Source: Heterobasidion occidentale (taxonomy: Eukaryota > Basidiomycota > Agaricomycetes > Russulales > Bondarzewiaceae). Taken from it: a DNA stretch of 64,000 bases. Numbering within the stretch: the stretch's first letter is position 1; each line of letters opens with the position of its first letter. Where the stretch lies: NCBI GenBank assembly GCA_039111635.1, contig JBCAQO010000013.1, forward strand, positions 930,001 through 994,000, written 5' to 3'. This document shows, in pieces, positions 63,706-64,000 of this stretch. Position numbers and translations under genes: made by a program. The notes beneath the pieces were generated by a model. That model was not told the origin of the DNA, did no database searches, and was given only the letters and a program-made list of their open reading frames with translations.

Positions 63706-64000
63706 TTGGAAGTGATGGGGAAAATTCTGGATTCCCGATGCAATAACTTTTGCGAGAGCGGACTGAGAGCGGCTGGACCGGTCAGTCACTCTCTGTCACT
63801 GTTCGCGTCACTGGTCTGTCACGTAGGTCTGCTCTCAGCTGCTCTCTCAACAAGATCACCAAAATCCATGACTTCCAGATTTCTAATGAACAGACAGCAA
63901 CGAATTTTAGCCTGGAAATATCTCATGTATTTTCCTCAGAAATTTCTGAACCTCATTCTCAAAGGCTATCTCTAACACTCTGACTTTTTGATGAACATCT
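63706..64000. promoter_or_regulatory. Upstream region of UTP22
   Basis: 295 bp to the window edge. Short direct repeats of the GGTCAGTCACT / CTCTGTCACTG type occur at 63780-63830. No gene is supported. Confidence 0.4.

Overview
The window is nuclear DNA of a filamentous basidiomycete, most likely an agaricomycete. The genes have many short GT-AG introns (about 50-75 bp). The host genes include a fungal sphingolipid C9-methyltransferase, YIF1 and the rRNA-processing factor UTP22. The transposon mix (CACTA/tnp2, pogo, Ngaro-type tyrosine-recombinase retroelement, Ty3 chromovirus, APE-RT-RNaseH LINE) is typical of that class. All readings are by eye from the sequence; no database search was run.

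Layout. Positions 1-8600 are decayed transposon sequence: fragments of an unclassified coding element, interrupted at 1469-6070 by an old CpG-depleted copy of the same LTR retrotransposon family that recurs further right. At 8600-11600 lies a broken pogo-type transposon (minus strand). At 12050-15843 lies a Ngaro-like retroelement (gag, RT-RNase H, tyrosine recombinase) whose RT has lost two catalytic aspartates. From about 16600 to 34660 runs a CACTA element: a tnp2 gene on the minus strand plus two accessory genes. Its tnp2 gene is cut by a Ty3 chromovirus (20664-32090, perfect 5-bp target duplication), whose right LTR itself carries a solo LTR of the same family (31313-31933).

The host gene block starts at 35821. 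It holds a family of BTB/POZ genes, all on the minus strand, with the divergent pair YIF1 / sphingolipid methyltransferase between them. Four consecutive BTB modules (46938-41005) appear to be joined into multi-BTB genes: only the first has an ATG, and two of the three junctions are in-frame phase-0 introns. One module is interrupted by a 1.84-kb terminal-inverted-repeat element. A sixth BTB gene is split by a 5'-truncated LINE (47754-56670). The LINE in turn carries two head-to-head copies of a transposon with CATCAGCAAA ends, and these carry a further TIR element and a solo LTR. An intact zinc-type quinone reductase/dehydrogenase gene (57662-58961) and UTP22 (63705-59243, minus) close the window.

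Two general points. First, inferred C-to-T changes, several of them at CpG, account for many stop codons and lost catalytic residues in the transposons, which suggests methylation-linked decay. Second, YIF1, UTP22, several BTB modules, the chromovirus pol gene and the LTR pair differ from expectation mainly by single missing bases, often in short runs. This looks more like assembly deletions than biology and should temper any 'pseudogene' call here.
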